From: Pseudomonadota bacterium
GTDB taxonomy: Bacteria; Pseudomonadota; Alphaproteobacteria; Rhizobiales; Beijerinckiaceae
Length of the DNA: 27,038 nucleotides
Reading direction: 5' to 3'
NCBI GenBank assembly: GCA_023423995.1
Contig: JAFAEL010000057.1
Coordinates: forward strand, 1 to 27,038
Below are positions 8,265 through 15,306 of this stretch, piece by piece. The notes under the pieces were generated by a model. The model was not told where the DNA came from. It saw nothing but the letters and a program-made list of their open reading frames with translations, and made no database searches. The position numbers were made by a program, and so were the translations under genes. Numbering within the stretch: position 1 is the first letter of the stretch; each line of letters starts with the position of its first letter.

Positions 8265-8411
8265 CGCCCGGGCCTGCAACCGGCGCCGATCCGTGCTACC
8301 CGGCCTTGTGGGCAGGCTGTGGATCGCCTTGTGCGAGCGAGTCCGGGCCATCAAGCAAGAGAAGCAAAGATTCAGATTCAAGATTCCTCTTTTGAGAGAG
8401 TGGTGGGCGGA

Positions 8412-9452
8412 GTGCCTTCGGATAAAGCGGTCTGCCGGGTCCTGGACGGCGAGGCGGTGTGGCCACCGCCGGTCTGGATGATGCGGCAGGCGGGACGATA
8501 TCTGGCCGAGTATCGCGAAGTGCGGGCTAAGGCCGGTTCGTTCCTGAACCTCTGCTACAATCCGGAGCTCGCCGCGGAGGTGACCCTGCAGCCGATCCGG
8601 CGCTTCGGGTTCGACGCGGCCATCATGTTCTCCGACATTCTGGTCATCCCGCATGCGCTAGGCGTGGACGTCACCTTCCAGGAGGGCGAGGGCCCGCGCC
8701 TGTCGCCGACCACCTCGATGGAGGAGTTGAACCGCCTCGCCCCGACGATCCCGCTCGAACGCCTCGCGCCCGTTTTCGAGACGTTGCAGCGCGTCAGGGA
8801 AGGGCTGCCGAGAGAGACGGCGCTTCTCGGGTTCTGTGGCGCTCCCTGGACGGTGGCGAGCTACATGATCGCCGGCAAGGGAACGCCCGACCAGGCGCCG
8901 GCCCGGACGCTCGCCTACCGCAATCCCGAACTGGTGACGGCGCTGATCGATCGGCTCGTGGAGGCCTCGACCGCCTACCTGGTCCGGCAGATCGATTCCG
9001 GGGCGGATGCGGTGCAGATCTTCGAATCCTTCGGAGCCGCCCTGCCGCCGATCCTGTTCCGTCCGCTGTCGCTCGAGCCGATCTCCCGCATCGTCGCCGG
9101 CGTGAAGGCGGCACGGCCCGAGGCTCGCGTCATCGTCTTCATCCGGGGATCGGGAGGCCATATGACGCAGCTCGGCTGGAACTGTCCCGGAGACGCGCTC
9201 GGCCTCGATTGGACGGTGGACCTCGCCCACGTGCTGCCGACCTTCCCCGAGCACCTGCCAACGCAGGGCAATCTCGATCCGCTGGCGCTCCTGGCCGGCG
9301 GGGAGGCCCTCGATCGCGGCGTCGACACGATCCTGGATGCCGTCGAGGGTCGGCCTCACATCTTCAATCTCGGCCACGGCATCCTGCCGGAGACGCCGGT
9401 CGCGCATGTCGAGCGCATGCTCGCGCGGGTCAGGGCCGCGGCATCGCGCTGA
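8412..9452 (+). CDS. hemE: Uroporphyrinogen decarboxylase
   Basis: Decarboxylates the four acetate side chains of uroporphyrinogen III to give coproporphyrinogen III in haem synthesis. 346 residues from a GTG at 8412, matching the family length. The N-terminal signature [13 protein letters not shown] is at 18-30; FSDIL (Asp75, catalytic) follows, then [16 protein letters not shown], the [11 protein letters not shown] region and [12 protein letters not shown] near the C-terminus. An in-frame ATG at 8319 would add 31 unrelated residues running through the AT-rich origin tract, so it was rejected; GTGs at 8400 and 8403 are other options. The stop overlaps the hemJ start by one base. Confidence 0.95.
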   Translation: MPSDKAVCRVLDGEAVWPPPVWMMRQAGRYLAEYREVRAKAGSFLNLCYNPELAAEVTLQPIRRFGFDAAIMFSDILVIPHALGVDVTFQEGEGPRLSPTTSMEELNRLAPTIPLERLAPVFETLQRVREGLPRETALLGFCGAPWTVASYMIAGKGTPDQAPARTLAYRNPELVTALIDRLVEASTAYLVRQIDSGADAVQIFESFGAALPPILFRPLSLEPISRIVAGVKAARPEARVIVFIRGSGGHMTQLGWNCPGDALGLDWTVDLAHVLPTFPEHLPTQGNLDPLALLAGGEALDRGVDTILDAVEGRPHIFNLGHGILPETPVAHVERMLARVRAAASR

Positions 9453-9877
9453 TGCTCTATCCGACGCTGAAGAGCCTCCACATCATCTCGCTTGTCGCCT
9501 GGATGGCCGGGATGTTCTACCTGCCGCGCCTCTTCGTCTATCACGTGGATGCGCCGGCCGGTTCGCCGCAATCGGAGACCTTCAAGGTCATGGAGCGGCG
9601 CCTCCTGAAGGCGATCATCAACCCGGCCATGGTGTCGACCTGGGTGTTCGGGCTCTGGCTCGCCTGGGAGATCGGGGCGTTCCGCGACGGCTGGATGCAC
9701 GCCAAGCTCGTCTTCGTGCTCATCCTCTCCGGGCTGCACGGCGTGCTGGTCCGGCGGATGCGGGAATTCGCGGAGGACCGCAACACGCGTTCGGCGCGCT
9801 ACTACCGGATCATCAACGAAGTGCCCACGTTGTGCCTGATCGCGATCGTGGTACTCGTGGTCTTCAAGCCGTTCTGA
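9452..9877 (+). CDS. hemJ: Protoporphyrinogen oxidase HemJ
   Basis: Inner-membrane HemJ (UPF0093) of 141 residues that oxidises protoporphyrinogen IX to protoporphyrin IX. Four hydrophobic segments are visible: about 8-25, 55-73, 83-100 and 123-140. The conserved histidine in LKSLHIISLVAWMAGMFYLPRL (His10), Arg26 of the same block, and the lysine in MHAKL (Lys85) correspond to the haem-binding/essential residues described for the family. The ATG overlaps the hemE stop (TGATG), so the two haem genes form one transcript. A strong hairpin follows the stop. Confidence 0.92.
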   Translation: MLYPTLKSLHIISLVAWMAGMFYLPRLFVYHVDAPAGSPQSETFKVMERRLLKAIINPAMVSTWVFGLWLAWEIGAFRDGWMHAKLVFVLILSGLHGVLVRRMREFAEDRNTRSARYYRIINEVPTLCLIAIVVLVVFKPF

Positions 9878-9885
9878 TTTTCCCA

Positions 9886-9912
9886 CCCGCCTAGCTCTTG
9901 AGGGCAGGCGGG
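9886..9912 (+). terminator. Hairpin after hemJ, possible terminator without U-tract
   Basis: CCCGCCT (9886-9892) pairs perfectly with AGGCGGG (9906-9912) around a 13-base loop, 9 bases after the hemJ stop. It is followed by AAAGG rather than a T run, so it may be a weak or Rho-dependent end. The -35 element proposed for rho lies in its loop. Confidence 0.45.
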
Positions 9913-9926
9913 AAAGGCCCTATAGA
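9898..9926 (+). promoter_or_regulatory. Candidate promoter for rho
   Basis: TTGAGG (9898-9903), 17 bases, then TATAGA (9921-9926), a good match in spacing and a 4/6 match in each hexamer to the housekeeping consensus. It would give a leader of about 130 bases before the rho ATG at 10066. Rho genes are autoregulated through their leaders in other bacteria; no specific attenuator could be identified here. Confidence 0.45.
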
Positions 9927-10065
9927 CAAGCTCTCCCAACCGACAGGTCGCTACGCGTGGTGGAGCCCTCGAGGCTCGTTTCCGCGAGCGCGCACAACCG
10001 GGCAGCCCTGTCGACCCCCCGCGTGACCTCGGCCCTCCTTCTTCTACCCGCGAGAGTGTTCCCCG

Positions 10066-11334
10066 ATGAGGGAAGTGAAACTTGAGGACCTGAAAGCCAA
10101 GTCCCCGACCGAGCTCCTGGCTTTCGCCGAGGAATGCGAAGTCGAGAACGCATCGACCATGCGCAAGCAGGAGTTGATGTTCGCGATCCTGAAGCAGCTT
10201 GCGGCGCGCGAGACGGAGATCGTCGGGCAGGGCGTGGTCGAGGTGCTGCAGGACGGGTTCGGATTTCTGCGATCGCCGGATTCGAATTACCTGCCGGGCC
10301 CGGACGACATCTATGTCTCGCCCTCGCAGATCCGCCGCTTCGGCCTGCGGACGGGCGACACGGTCGACGGACCGATTCGGGGACCGAAGGAAGGCGAGCG
10401 CTACTTCGCGCTGCTCAAGGTCAACACGATCAATTTCGAGGACCCCGAGAAGCTCAAGCACAAGGTCCATTTCGACAATCTGACGCCGCTCTACCCCGAC
10501 GAGCGGATCCGCCTCGAGGTGGTCGAGGAGACGGGCAAGCGCGATTTCTCCGCCCGCATCATCGACGTCGTCTCGCCTATCGGAAAGGGCCAGCGCGCCC
10601 TCATCGTCGCCCCGCCCCGCACGGGTAAGACGGTCCTGCTCCAGAACGTCGCCAAGTCCGTCACGGCGAACCACCCCGAGTGCTACCTGATCGTGCTGCT
10701 CATCGACGAGCGGCCGGAAGAGGTCACCGACATGCAGCGTTCGGTGAAGGGCGAGGTCATCTCCTCGACCTTCGACGAGCCTGCGGCCCGCCACGTCCAG
10801 GTCGCCGAGATGGTGATCGAGAAGGCCAAGCGTCTCGTCGAGCATGGCCGCGACGTCGTGATCCTGCTCGATTCGATCACCCGCCTCGGCCGCGCCTACA
10901 ACACCGTCGTGCCGTCCTCCGGCAAGGTCCTCACCGGCGGTGTCGATGCGAACGCCCTGCAGCGCCCGAAGCGCTTCTTCGGCGCAGCCCGCAACATCGA
11001 GGAAGGCGGCTCGCTCACCATCATCGCGACCGCGCTCATCGATACCGGCTCGCGCATGGACGAGGTGATCTTCGAGGAGTTCAAGGGTACGGGCAATTCG
11101 GAGATCATCCTGGACCGCAAGGTCTCGGACAAGCGCATCTTCCCGGCGCTCGACATCACCCGCTCCGGCACCCGCAAGGAAGAGCTGCTGGTCCCGGCCG
11201 ACGTCCTCAAGAAGATGTACGTGCTCCGCCGCATCCTGAACCCGATGGGGACGGTCGACGCGATGGAATTCCTGCTCGACAAGCTTCGTCAGACCAAGAC
11301 GAACCAGGACTTCTTCGATTCCATGAACACCTGA
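10066..11334 (+). CDS. rho: Transcription termination factor Rho
   Basis: Hexameric RNA-dependent ATPase/helicase that ends transcription. 422 residues, the usual length. Order: N-terminal helical bundle ([22 protein letters not shown]), the RNA-binding cold-shock-like domain ([18 protein letters not shown] and [22 protein letters not shown]), Walker A PPRTGKT at 183-189, [13 protein letters not shown], Walker [17 protein letters not shown], the Q/R-loop region and C-terminal [24 protein letters not shown]. It ends SMNT. The segment encoding these last residues (CCATGAACACCTGA) is repeated 717 bases downstream. Confidence 0.98.
   Translation: MREVKLEDLKAKSPTELLAFAEECEVENASTMRKQELMFAILKQLAARETEIVGQGVVEVLQDGFGFLRSPDSNYLPGPDDIYVSPSQIRRFGLRTGDTVDGPIRGPKEGERYFALLKVNTINFEDPEKLKHKVHFDNLTPLYPDERIRLEVVEETGKRDFSARIIDVVSPIGKGQRALIVAPPRTGKTVLLQNVAKSVTANHPECYLIVLLIDERPEEVTDMQRSVKGEVISSTFDEPAARHVQVAEMVIEKAKRLVEHGRDVVILLDSITRLGRAYNTVVPSSGKVLTGGVDANALQRPKRFFGAARNIEEGGSLTIIATALIDTGSRMDEVIFEEFKGTGNSEIILDRKVSDKRIFPALDITRSGTRKEELLVPADVLKKMYVLRRILNPMGTVDAMEFLLDKLRQTKTNQDFFDSMNT
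11321..11334 (+). repeat. 14-bp direct repeat, copy 1 (3' end of rho)
   Basis: CCATGAACACCTGA, encoding the last residues and stop of Rho. An identical copy lies at 12038-12051 in the same orientation, so the two enclose the DUF6883/DUF4926 genes. Confidence 0.5.
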
Positions 11335-11355
11335 GGGCGGCAATACCCCTCGGGC

Positions 11356-11374
11356 GTGAGGTGGAGCACCTCAC
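11356..11374. terminator. Hairpin between rho and the DUF6883 remnant
   Basis: GTGAGGTG-GAG-CACCTCAC: perfect 8-bp stem with a 3-base loop, 21 bases after the rho stop. It overlaps the stop of the convergent DUF6883 reading frame. It has only two T residues after it, so it may be a Rho-dependent or bidirectional end rather than a classic intrinsic terminator. Confidence 0.45.
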
Positions 11375-11708
11375 TTCGCGTATGGATATGCGGTGGCCAG
11401 CCTGATTTCCCCATCTTGGTCCTGCACCCATGCGGTTAGGATGGTGGGGTTGCGCCATCCGGAGAGGTTATCGGCCCAACGACCTCCACGTGGCGGCCCC
11501 ACGGGTCGTCCCAGATGTCGAGGATCGGTTGAGAGCCCCCGTGCTCGAGTAGAGCCTCGATCAGTTCCTCCGGTCGATCCGGATGGAACCCAAAGGCCAT
11601 GAAGAAGCGGGCTTTGCCACGGCCTTCCGGGCTCGTGAGATTGAGGAGGTAACGGGTCACCTTCTCGCGCCTGACGATCCGGCCGGCGAGAGGATGATAC
11701 GGCGTCAA
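11371..11708 (-). pseudogene. DUF6883-like protein, disrupted by a single frameshift
   Basis: The first part reads LTPYHPLAGRIV, then VTRYLLNLTSPEGRGKARFF (KxxxYLLxxxHPxGxxKAxFF, the core of DUF6883), then EELIEALLEHG and GRHVEVVGPITSPDG. It then runs into ATPPS and a stop at 11436. The family continues with a strand like TVWIV..GE.PRLVTAYP, and this is present in another frame (NPTILTAWVQDQDGEIRLATAYP), ending at 11371. Restoring one base near 11451-11456 gives SPDGR-NPTILTAWV, a continuous domain. DUF6883 is a small domain of unknown function, also found at the C-terminus of toxin-like proteins. The start appears to be a TTG at 11708 whose TTGA overlaps the DUF4926 stop. A sequencing error or programmed shift is possible. 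Confidence 0.7.
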
Positions 11709-11971
11709 TCTCCCGGCCGAATGGCACGCACACGATATGCGTCCAGCGTAAGCAGGGCCGGGAAGGGTTCGACGAACTCCACCATGTAGGCGTCGCCCTT
11801 GGCCAACACCTCGACGATCGTTCCGGCGGAGCGGGCGGGTACCAGCCGTCCGTCCCGTGTCTGCTCGGCGGAAAGCAACTCGACGCGGCTCAGCTCCGGA
11901 AGAACGTTGGCGCCCGCCGGAGGTGAGCCGGAGCGCTGAAACCCTGCGATATGAGCGCCTTTGCCCGTCAT
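11705..11971 (-). CDS. DUF4926-like small protein
   Basis: 88-residue protein. From residue 25 on it fits DUF4926: LPELSRVELLSAEQ, then GTIVEVLAKGDAYMVEFV and ALLTLDAYRVRAI, the usual 'avoid premature..GTVVEVY..AYEVEF..LxTLxxxxlR' pattern of about 60-70 residues folding as a small beta barrel. The function of the family is unknown; it is often encoded beside DUF6883 proteins, and the same pairing is seen here with overlapping stop and start. The first 20 residues are not conserved, so a later start is possible but no good codon is visible. Its role as an antitoxin/immunity partner is only a hypothesis. Confidence 0.72.
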   Translation of the reverse strand: MTGKGAHIAGFQRSGSPPAGANVLPELSRVELLSAEQTRDGRLVPARSAGTIVEVLAKGDAYMVEFVEPFPALLTLDAYRVRAIRPGD

Positions 11972-12037
11972 GCCCCGAAGATGAGGCGGGCCGCTTGGAA
12001 GGGCAAGCGGCGGCGAGCGTTCCTGTAGAGCACACCG

Positions 12038-12051
12038 CCATGAACACCTGA
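12038..12051 (+). repeat. 14-bp direct repeat, copy 2
   Basis: CCATGAACACCTGA, identical to the rho 3' end at 11321-11334. The bases on either side do not match those beside rho. It lies in the 164-bp divergent gap between the DUF4926 gene and the YopT-type protease. Confidence 0.5.
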
Positions 12052-12135
12052 CCGGACCTATTCCGGCGTGTGGCGAAGCACGCCTGTGCGCAGGTCTGGG
12101 GCCTACCTTCTTCCGCCAGATCGGGGGAGAAGGTC

Positions 12136-12723
12136 ATGGCAAGGTTCGATCTGGCGAGCTTCCAGCAGGCGCGGCTTCTCCGGAGCGACGAGGAGGGCGT
12201 CTGCGTCGCCCTGTGCGACTTCTGGCTCAGGACCTTTCTCGACCAGCCTTCCGTGCTCCCCCGCCACCGGATGGCGTATCTGGCGGGCCTGATCGACCAG
12301 GCGAGGTCGCACCAGGCCGCTTACGGCGGATTGCGCGCGGCACTCGGCCCCGAGGATGCCCGCCAAGAGGTGGGCCGGGGCCTAGGGATCGATTACGAAG
12401 CCCAGACCACCATCGTGCAGCTTCGGGTGGGCCAGACTGGGATGTTGGCCAAGCTTGCTGGCGACCTGAAGCCGATCGGTTCGGCTGCGACGTGGTCGAT
12501 GCGCTTCCTGGCGGGCGGCGGTCACGCGATCGCGGGCATCAACCGGATCGAGAGCATGACGAGCAACATGCACCGGGCCGTGTTCCACGTCTTCGATCCG
12601 AATATCGGCGAATATTCAGGGCCGACGGACGTGCTGCCGGAGATCCTGTCGGACCTCTTCACCCGTGTGCCGGACTATGCGGACACGATGGAGGTCCGGC
12701 GGATGAGCGCCATGAAGATCTGA
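12136..12723 (+). CDS. YopT-type (peptidase C58) cysteine protease
   Basis: 195-residue protein with the catalytic layout of the YopT/AvrPphB/NopT family: GVCVALCDFWL with Cys23, GGHAIAGI with His130, and FDPNIGEY with Asp154, each in its family context. Known members are secreted effectors or toxin domains that cleave host proteins (for example, YopT releases Rho GTPases). This one has no signal peptide, no long N-terminal region and no visible secretion genes beside it, so its target is unknown. The ATG at 12136 has a good ribosome site (GGGGGAGAAGG); an ATG at 12070 would add 22 residues and lacks one. It ends 12 bases from the convergent PheC-like gene. The assignment is motif-based. Confidence 0.8.
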   Translation: MARFDLASFQQARLLRSDEEGVCVALCDFWLRTFLDQPSVLPRHRMAYLAGLIDQARSHQAAYGGLRAALGPEDARQEVGRGLGIDYEAQTTIVQLRVGQTGMLAKLAGDLKPIGSAATWSMRFLAGGGHAIAGINRIESMTSNMHRAVFHVFDPNIGEYSGPTDVLPEILSDLFTRVPDYADTMEVRRMSAMKI

Positions 12724-12735
12724 GGCGGCCTCGCC

Positions 12736-13524
12736 CTATTTCATGTTGGCGTCGTATATCCGGCCGAACTCGCCGCTCGCCTTCGCGAGGTGAAGCCACT
12801 GGTCGACGAAGGCCTTGAACACGACGTCGCCCTTCGGGAGCAGGTAGCCCATCTCGCCATATTGCAGCGGCTGGTCCGGCCTGATGGCGCAGAGGCCGGG
12901 CCGCAGCTTCTCCTGCAGCTTCACCTCGACGGACTCGGCCACCATCAGGTCCGCCTTTCCGGACAGGACCTCGTCGAAGATCGTGCGGTTGTCCGGAAAG
13001 ACCTCGATCCTCGCGTTTTTCAGGTTCTGGCGCACGAAGCGCTCGTTGGTGCCGCCCGGGTTCACGATCACGGTGACGTCCGGCTTGTCGATCGCCTCGA
13101 CGCTCGTGAACTTCTCCTTGTCCGCGCAGCGGGCGATCGGGGCCTTCCCGTTCACCAGGTAGGGCGCGGAGAAGAAGGCCCGCTTCTGCCGCTCGAGCGT
13201 GACGGAGATGCCGCCCATCGCGACATCGCATTTCCCGGCCGTGAAATCGGCCATGAGGTCGGACCACTTCGTCTTCACGAATTTCGGCTCGACCCCGATG
13301 GCCTTTGCCAGCGAGCGGCCGAGATCGATGTCGATCCCCTCGAAGGCGTCGCTTCCTGGGCTCTGGTAGGTAAAGGGCTTGTAGTCGCCGGTCGTGCAGA
13401 TGGTCAGCGTGCCGCGGCTCTGCACGGCATCCAGTGTGCTGCCGGCCGGCTGTGCGAGGGCCGCCGTACCCCCCGCGAGAAGCAGGGCCAGGAGGGAAGC
13501 TGGCAGGGCCAAGGACCGCATCAT
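12736..13524 (-). CDS. pheC: Periplasmic cyclohexadienyl (arogenate/prephenate) dehydratase, PheC-like
   Basis: 262-residue protein with a signal peptide (MMRSLALPASLLALLLAGG..ALAQ) and a type-3 solute-binding fold. A generic label would be amino-acid ABC transporter binding protein, but the sequence matches PheC: GTLTICTTGDYKPFTYQ, SDLMADFTAGKCDVAMGGISVTLERQ, VTVIVNPGGTNERFVRQNLK, DNRTIFDEVLSGKADLMVAESVEVKLQ and a C-terminal DQWLHLAKASG. Glu200 in SVEVKLQ aligns with the glutamate reported as the general acid in Pseudomonas PheC (from memory). No permease or ATPase gene is nearby, which also favours an enzyme. PheC makes phenylpyruvate or phenylalanine in the periplasm. Two tandem ATGs; AGGAG lies before the first. 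Confidence 0.78.
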   Translation of the reverse strand: MMRSLALPASLLALLLAGGTAALAQPAGSTLDAVQSRGTLTICTTGDYKPFTYQSPGSDAFEGIDIDLGRSLAKAIGVEPKFVKTKWSDLMADFTAGKCDVAMGGISVTLERQKRAFFSAPYLVNGKAPIARCADKEKFTSVEAIDKPDVTVIVNPGGTNERFVRQNLKNARIEVFPDNRTIFDEVLSGKADLMVAESVEVKLQEKLRPGLCAIRPDQPLQYGEMGYLLPKGDVVFKAFVDQWLHLAKASGEFGRIYDANMK

Positions 13525-13889
13525 ACGTCTCCTGTGTCGTCGGGAAGGTAGCAACTCGGGCGGCCTCCGTCTGCGGGTTACGTTGACTCCGCCGCCCGTC
13601 GGCAGATGATCGGGGCCAGCCGATGACCTCGGCTCACGTCGGCGACGAGCCGGCGAACCCGCTCGAGGGAGGTCCGCATGGAGCCACCCGGTCAGGACGC
13701 TGCGTTTTGACGGCTGCCGAGCGCGGACGGGCGGCAGCCTAGCAGCAACAAACCCGCGTACGACGCGCCGGGAGCGGCCTCTCGAGCCGCACAGTGAGGC
13801 ATGGCTCACCCTCGCCCCTCCCGGTGCTGTCTTCCTGCCGTTTAGCTTCGACAGCCTCACGGCGGCGCTCGCGCGCCGCCCGGCTCGCG
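13525..13889. other. Intergenic, 365 bp, no gene supported
   Basis: It separates pheC from the serine hydrolase, both reading leftward. A 33-codon leftward frame near 13580-13680 (MRTSLERVRRLVADV...) has good codon use but no supporting context. The only clear structure is the hairpin at 13861-13880. No clear promoter or repeat was seen. Confidence 0.5.
13861..13880 (-). terminator. Perfect hairpin after the serine hydrolase gene
   Basis: GGCGGCGC-TCGC-GCGCCGCC, an 8-bp perfect stem with a tetraloop (GCGA on the transcribed strand), 9 bases beyond the stop of the leftward gene. No U-tract follows, so it is a possible terminator or 3'-end stabiliser only. Confidence 0.45.
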
Positions 13890-15170
13890 CTATCGCTCGC
13901 CGTCCTCCGACACGAGCGCGCCGTACACCATGCTGCGAAGCACGGCCCGATAATGGAGGCGCTGCTTTGGCGATTGCATCCCGAGCACCACGAACATGCC
14001 GTTCTTCGGATCGGCCCAATAGTAGGTGCCCCCCGCGCCGCCCCAATTGTACTCGCCCTTCGTGCCGAACTGGGGAGAGATCCCGTCAGCCTTGCGCACG
14101 GCGAATCCGAGCCCGAACCCGTAGCCGTCTCCGGGCAGATAGGCGGCTCCCGTCGGGATCGCGCCGAGATGATCGGAGGTCATGTAGGTCACGGTCGCCG
14201 GGCTGAGCAGCCGCTTTCCGTCCAGCACGCCGCCGTTGAGGAGCATCTGGGCGAAGCGGGCGTAGTCGCCGACCGTCGCGACCAGGCCGCCTCCGCCGCT
14301 CTCGTAGCGGCGCTGCACCCGCGGATCGAACATGTCGACCCCCGCCCCGATATTGCGATCCGTCTTGAAGGGCTCGGCCACGCGCGCATGCTTGGCTGCG
14401 TCGGTCACGTAGAAGGACGTATCCTTCATGCCGAGCGGCTCCAGGATGCGGGCCTTCTGGAATTCGCCCAGAGTCTGGCCCGAAACCACCTCCACCACGC
14501 GGCCGAGCACGTCGGTCGCGTGGCTGTATTCCCATGATGAGCCCGGGGGGAACATCAGCGGCATCTTCGCCAGACGGGCGGAGAGCTCGGCATTGTCGAA
14601 GTCGCCTTCGAGCACGCCCCGCTCGCGATAGGCCTGCTTCACGAGGCTGTCCCCGAACACGCCATAGGTCAGCCCGGACGTGTGCCGGAGCAGGTCCTGG
14701 ATCGTCATGGCCCGCCGGGGCGGGACCTCTTCGAGGACGGGCTTGCCGTCCGGTCCGGGCTTCTCGATCCCGACCTTCACGTCCTTGAACTCGGGGAGGT
14801 GCTTGGCCACTGGGTCGCTCAGCGAGAGCTTGCCCTCCTCGACCAGCATCATGGCAGCCACCGACGTGATCGGCTTCGTCATCGAGTAGATGCGGAAGAT
14901 CGCGTCCTTGGTCATTGGCGCGCGCGTCTCGGGATCGAGCGACCCGAAGGTTTCCAGATAGGCCACCTTCCCGTGCCGCCCGATCAGCAGCGTCGCACCC
15001 GGGATCTGTCCCTTCTCGACGTCGCGCCTAAGCGCATCCGATATCCGCTGCAATCGCTCCGACGAGAACCCGACCTCCTCGGGCTTTGCGGTCGGCAGGC
15101 CTTGCGCCAGTGCCGGCAAGGCGGAGAACAGGGTAGCCGCCACGGTCATCGGCAGCAGACGCTTTATCAT
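13890..15170 (-). CDS. Serine hydrolase / esterase of the class C beta-lactamase fold (EstB-like)
   Basis: 426-residue exported protein: signal peptide MIKRLLPMTVAATLFSALPALAQ. The active-site motif SMTK (Ser96-Lys99) is of the SxxK type; Tyr215 lies in EYSHAT, in the place of the YxN motif; WGGAGG at 376-381 replaces the KTG box. The Y-S-H and W-G-G forms are typical of the EstB esterase group (family VIII) rather than true AmpC cephalosporinases, so carboxylesterase activity is more likely than antibiotic resistance. The ATG at 15170 has an excellent site (GGGAGG, 6 bases away); the frame extends upstream to 15365 but that part overlaps mnmE. Divergent from mnmE. Confidence 0.87.
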   Translation of the reverse strand: MIKRLLPMTVAATLFSALPALAQGLPTAKPEEVGFSSERLQRISDALRRDVEKGQIPGATLLIGRHGKVAYLETFGSLDPETRAPMTKDAIFRIYSMTKPITSVAAMMLVEEGKLSLSDPVAKHLPEFKDVKVGIEKPGPDGKPVLEEVPPRRAMTIQDLLRHTSGLTYGVFGDSLVKQAYRERGVLEGDFDNAELSARLAKMPLMFPPGSSWEYSHATDVLGRVVEVVSGQTLGEFQKARILEPLGMKDTSFYVTDAAKHARVAEPFKTDRNIGAGVDMFDPRVQRRYESGGGGLVATVGDYARFAQMLLNGGVLDGKRLLSPATVTYMTSDHLGAIPTGAAYLPGDGYGFGLGFAVRKADGISPQFGTKGEYNWGGAGGTYYWADPKNGMFVVLGMQSPKQRLHYRAVLRSMVYGALVSEDGER

Positions 15171-15306
15171 ATAAGGCCTCCCTAAGCCGGCCCGGGCGTT
15201 GGAGCTTCGCCCTGAGCTCTCCCCGGAGTACAGCCCGGCAGCGACATCCTGTCCACCGCAGTCGCAAGCCCTTGCGGCGACCGCATCGGGAGAATTCGGG
15301 CACGCC

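Larger units (their letters stand above)
8057..8411. other. Putative chromosomal replication origin (oriC)
   Basis: A 355-bp gap between the divergent DUF299 and hemE genes. It holds a perfect DnaA box (TGTGGATAA at 8080-8088, i.e. TTATCCACA on the other strand), and TGTGGATCG at 8318-8326, one base from the TGTGGATCA G-box type. There are two TTAA inverted repeats (8141-8160 and 8229-8264), and an AT-rich tract at about 8350-8398 with GATTCA-GATTCA-AGATTC repeats, a candidate unwinding element. Known: alphaproteobacterial origins lie beside hemE, and in Caulobacter exactly between hemE and the DUF299 gene, with DnaA and CtrA sites. Inferred: this gap is the origin. Genes on both sides read outward, as expected for bidirectional replication. 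Confidence 0.7.

Noticed and set aside
8319..8411. N-terminal extension of hemE from an ATG at 8319
   Set aside because: The added residues do not resemble HemE and run through the DnaA-box and AT-rich origin tract.
12736..13524. Remnant of an amino-acid ABC transporter operon
   Set aside because: No permease or ATPase gene or fragment is adjacent, and the protein itself fits PheC better.
13580..13680. 33-codon minus-strand frame (MRTSLERVRRLVADV...) between pheC and the serine hydrolase
   Set aside because: Too short, no clear ribosome site and no recognisable family; it could be a gene remnant but cannot be supported.
13890..15170. Antibiotic-resistance class C beta-lactamase
   Set aside because: The SxxK serine is present, but the Y-S-H and W-G-G motifs replace YxN and KTG, which points to an EstB-type esterase.
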